DNA of 14,119 bases from NCBI GenBank assembly GCA_965363755.1, contig CBDTVL010000080.1:1-14119 (forward strand), read 5' to 3'. The DNA is from JL08 sp965363755 (GTDB taxonomy: Bacteria; Pseudomonadota; Alphaproteobacteria; Rhodobacterales; Rhodobacteraceae). Below the pieces are notes generated by a model. It was not told where the DNA came from. It searched no databases and saw only the letters and a list, made by a program, of their open reading frames with translations. Below, piece after piece: positions 12,217-14,119 of this stretch (positions are counted from its first letter, which is position 1; each line of letters opens with the position of its first letter). The translations under genes and the position numbers were made by a program.

Positions 12217-13956
12217 ATGGCGTTTTTGGATGTAGAGACCTCACTTACGGGACGGCGCTGGGTCGGGCCAGAGCTTGAGGTGCAGCGCGCCGCCGATGCA
12301 ATGGCCCAATCCACCGCTTTCCCCGCGCCGCTTTGTCAGGTCCTGGCGCGGCGCGGTGTTGCAGCCCGGGACGCCGAGGCATTCCTGACGCCACAATTGC
12401 GGGACTTGTTGCCGGATCCTCGTGGCTTGAAGGACATGCAGACCGCAACAACCCGGTTTCTGCAGGCCGTTGCCAAACGCGAGCGGATTGCGATTTTCGC
12501 GGATTACGACGTGGACGGCGGCAGTTCTGCGGCCTTGCTGATCGTCTGGTTGCGCCAGATGGGTCTAACCACGACGCTTTATGTGCCAGACCGGATCGAC
12601 GAAGGCTATGGCCCAAACGACGCTGCAATGGCGGCTCTTGCGACAAAACATGATCTGATCATGTGTGTCGACTGCGGCACTCTTTCTCATGGTCCCATCG
12701 CTGCAGCCAAAGGCGCGGATGTGATTGTGCTCGATCACCATCTGGGTGCCGAAACCCTGCCGCCTGCCGTCGCAGTTGTAAATCCAAACCGGCAGGATGA
12801 AAGCGGCGACCTTGGGTATCTCTGTGCCGCCGCTGTGGTCTTCTTGATGCTTGTCGAGGCCGGACGGCAATTGCGCGAGGCAGGTGCAAAGGGGCCTGAT
12901 CTGATGGCCCTGCTTGATCTTGTTGCGCTTGCGACTGTGGCGGATGTTGCGCCGCTTATCGGCGCCAACCGCGCATTGGTGGTCCAAGGGCTTAAGGTGA
13001 TGGCTCAGCGTGCCCGTCCCGGTCTGGTTGCGCTGTCAGACGTCGCCCGGATGGACACCGCCCCTAGCACCTATCACCTTGGGTTCCTGCTGGGACCACG
13101 GGTCAATGCAGGGGGGCGCATTGGCCAGGCCGATCTCGGTGCGCGCCTTCTCAGCACTGCGGATGTGCACGAAGCCACAGCCCTTGCAGAACGTCTGGAC
13201 CTGCTCAACACCGAGCGTCGCGAGATTGAAGCAGCTGTGCGTACCGCAGCGCTTGAACAAGCCGAAGCGCGTGGCTTTGACGGCCCTCTTGTCTGGGCTG
13301 CCGGAGAGGGTTGGCATCCCGGCGTCGTCGGCATCGTTGCGGCTCGGCTGAAAGAGGCCAGCAACCGACCCGCGGTTGTGATCGGTCTTGAAAACGGTAT
13401 TGGCAAAGGTTCTGGCCGGTCAGTGTCCGGCGTTGATCTGGGGGCGTCAATCCAGCGGCTGGCGAGTGAAGGCCTGCTCGTCAAAGGCGGCGGTCATAAG
13501 ATGGCTGCAGGCCTGACGGTCGAACAGGACTTGCTGCAGGCCGCCATGGACCGGCTCGCGGAGCTGTTAGAGAAACAAGGCGCTGGCAGCGCGGGCCCTG
13601 CCGACCTGCGGCTCGATGGCATATTGATGCCCGCAGCTGCCAATGTGGATTTAGTTGAACAGATCGAACGCGCCGGACCCTATGGCGCAGGCGCACCAGG
13701 CCCTCGTTATGTCTTTGCAGATGTGCAGATCGGTTTTGCCAAACGGGTTGGAGAAAGCCATCTGAAGATCAATTTCAGCGACGGGCTGGGCAACAAGATC
13801 GACGCAATTGCCTTCGGCGCCTATGACAGCGCCGTTGGCCCAGCACTCGAGGGCCACGGCGGCGCCAGGTTCCATTTGGCAGGACGCCTCGAGATCAACA
13901 CATGGCGTGGGCGACAATCCGTTCAACTCCGCCTGGAAGACGCGGCCCGAGCCTGA
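12217..13956 (+). CDS. recJ: Single-stranded-DNA-specific exonuclease RecJ
   Basis: This 5'-to-3' single-strand DNA exonuclease of the DHH phosphoesterase superfamily acts in recombinational and mismatch repair. The 579-residue product shows all RecJ motifs. FADYDVDGGSS holds D96, D98 and D100. CVDCGT holds D152. VIVLDHHL has the DHH triad at 173-175. TVADVAPL holds D243. LLGPRVNAGGRIG (291-303) follows. The DHHA1 part has GKGSGRS (397-402) and GGGHKMAAG (424-432), and a C-terminal OB-fold domain covers about 465-577. The ribosome site is weak (AAGG at 12207-12210), 65 bases after the glpX stop. The intervening gap contains only the short palindrome CCAATATTGG (12175-12184). There is no terminator between recJ and the tRNA gene. 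The gene is intact and the assignment very secure. Confidence 0.97.
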   Translation: MAFLDVETSLTGRRWVGPELEVQRAADAMAQSTAFPAPLCQVLARRGVAARDAEAFLTPQLRDLLPDPRGLKDMQTATTRFLQAVAKRERIAIFADYDVDGGSSAALLIVWLRQMGLTTTLYVPDRIDEGYGPNDAAMAALATKHDLIMCVDCGTLSHGPIAAAKGADVIVLDHHLGAETLPPAVAVVNPNRQDESGDLGYLCAAAVVFLMLVEAGRQLREAGAKGPDLMALLDLVALATVADVAPLIGANRALVVQGLKVMAQRARPGLVALSDVARMDTAPSTYHLGFLLGPRVNAGGRIGQADLGARLLSTADVHEATALAERLDLLNTERREIEAAVRTAALEQAEARGFDGPLVWAAGEGWHPGVVGIVAARLKEASNRPAVVIGLENGIGKGSGRSVSGVDLGASIQRLASEGLLVKGGGHKMAAGLTVEQDLLQAAMDRLAELLEKQGAGSAGPADLRLDGILMPAAANVDLVEQIERAGPYGAGAPGPRYVFADVQIGFAKRVGESHLKINFSDGLGNKIDAIAFGAYDSAVGPALEGHGGARFHLAGRLEINTWRGRQSVQLRLEDAARA

Positions 13957-14044
13957 TCTCTCAAATGTCGAAAACTGATCCAAGATTGAAATTTCCACTT
14001 GCGCCGGACCGGAGTATTGCCTAATCAACCGCTCACCACTTAGT

Positions 14045-14119
14045 GGCCCGTTCGTCTATCGGTTAGGACGTCAGGTTTTCAACCTGAAAAGAGGGGTTCG
14101 ACTCCCCTACGGGCTACCA
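14045..14119 (+). tRNA. tRNA-Glu (anticodon TTC)
   Basis: A full cloverleaf can be drawn. The acceptor GGCCCGT pairs with ACGGGCT (first pair G-T). The D stem is GTCT/GGAC, the anticodon stem TCAGG/CCTGA has loop TTTTCAA and anticodon TTC at 14078-14080, the variable loop is AAAG, and the T stem is AGGGG/CCCCT with loop TTCGACT. The discriminator base is A and CCA is encoded, ending at the last base of the window. TTC reads GAA and GAG. The 88 bases between recJ and the tRNA contain no strong promoter I can defend. Confidence 0.97.

Noticed and set aside
1..14119. CRISPR arrays, insertion sequences, phage or integrase genes
   Set aside because: No regularly spaced direct repeats, transposase or integrase motifs, or terminal inverted repeats were seen when reading both strands.

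Overview
The window looks like chromosomal DNA of a Rhodobacterales (Roseobacter-group) alphaproteobacterium. This rests on the protein family variants seen and on the hom, glpX, recJ order next to a tRNA-Glu. It is an inference from sequence character, not a database match. Twelve protein genes and one tRNA gene are supported. No insertion sequence, CRISPR array, integrase or rRNA is visible.

Left part (1-5237). A glutamate dehydrogenase gene reads leftward and ends in a strong intrinsic terminator at the window edge. Across a 327-base divergent gap, a tightly overlapped three-gene operon reads rightward: a TadG-like von Willebrand A protein, a TadE-like pseudopilin and a TadF-like pseudopilin. 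These are envelope minor components of a Tad/Flp pilus, without the ATPase, secretin or major pilin that normally accompany them. The last stop codon overlaps the stop of a convergent small membrane-protein gene, and the likely terminator of the pilus operon lies inside that opposing gene.

Middle (5238-9705). A 3-hydroxyisobutyrate-dehydrogenase-family oxidoreductase (leftward) is divergent from a reductive-dehalogenase-like double [4Fe-4S] protein (rightward). A 28-bp inverted repeat overlaps the latter's predicted promoter. After a 304-base gap without a credible gene come a pirin-family gene (rightward) and a convergent TetR-family regulator (leftward). The TetR gene has a palindromic operator placed between its -35 and -10 boxes and probably makes a leaderless mRNA. 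A short lipoprotein gene follows.

Right part (9819-14119). Three housekeeping genes read rightward: homoserine dehydrogenase (threonine/methionine branch), class II fructose-1,6-bisphosphatase (gluconeogenesis) and RecJ exonuclease (DNA repair). A complete tRNA-Glu(TTC) with encoded CCA ends exactly at the last base.

The most interesting points are the compact, signal-less reductive-dehalogenase-like protein that keeps a Tyr/Asn/Arg set at the spacing recalled for PceA, the orphan tad operon with its convergent overlap, and the operator architectures at the oxidoreductase and TetR promoters. I did not find a clearly new multi-gene system.
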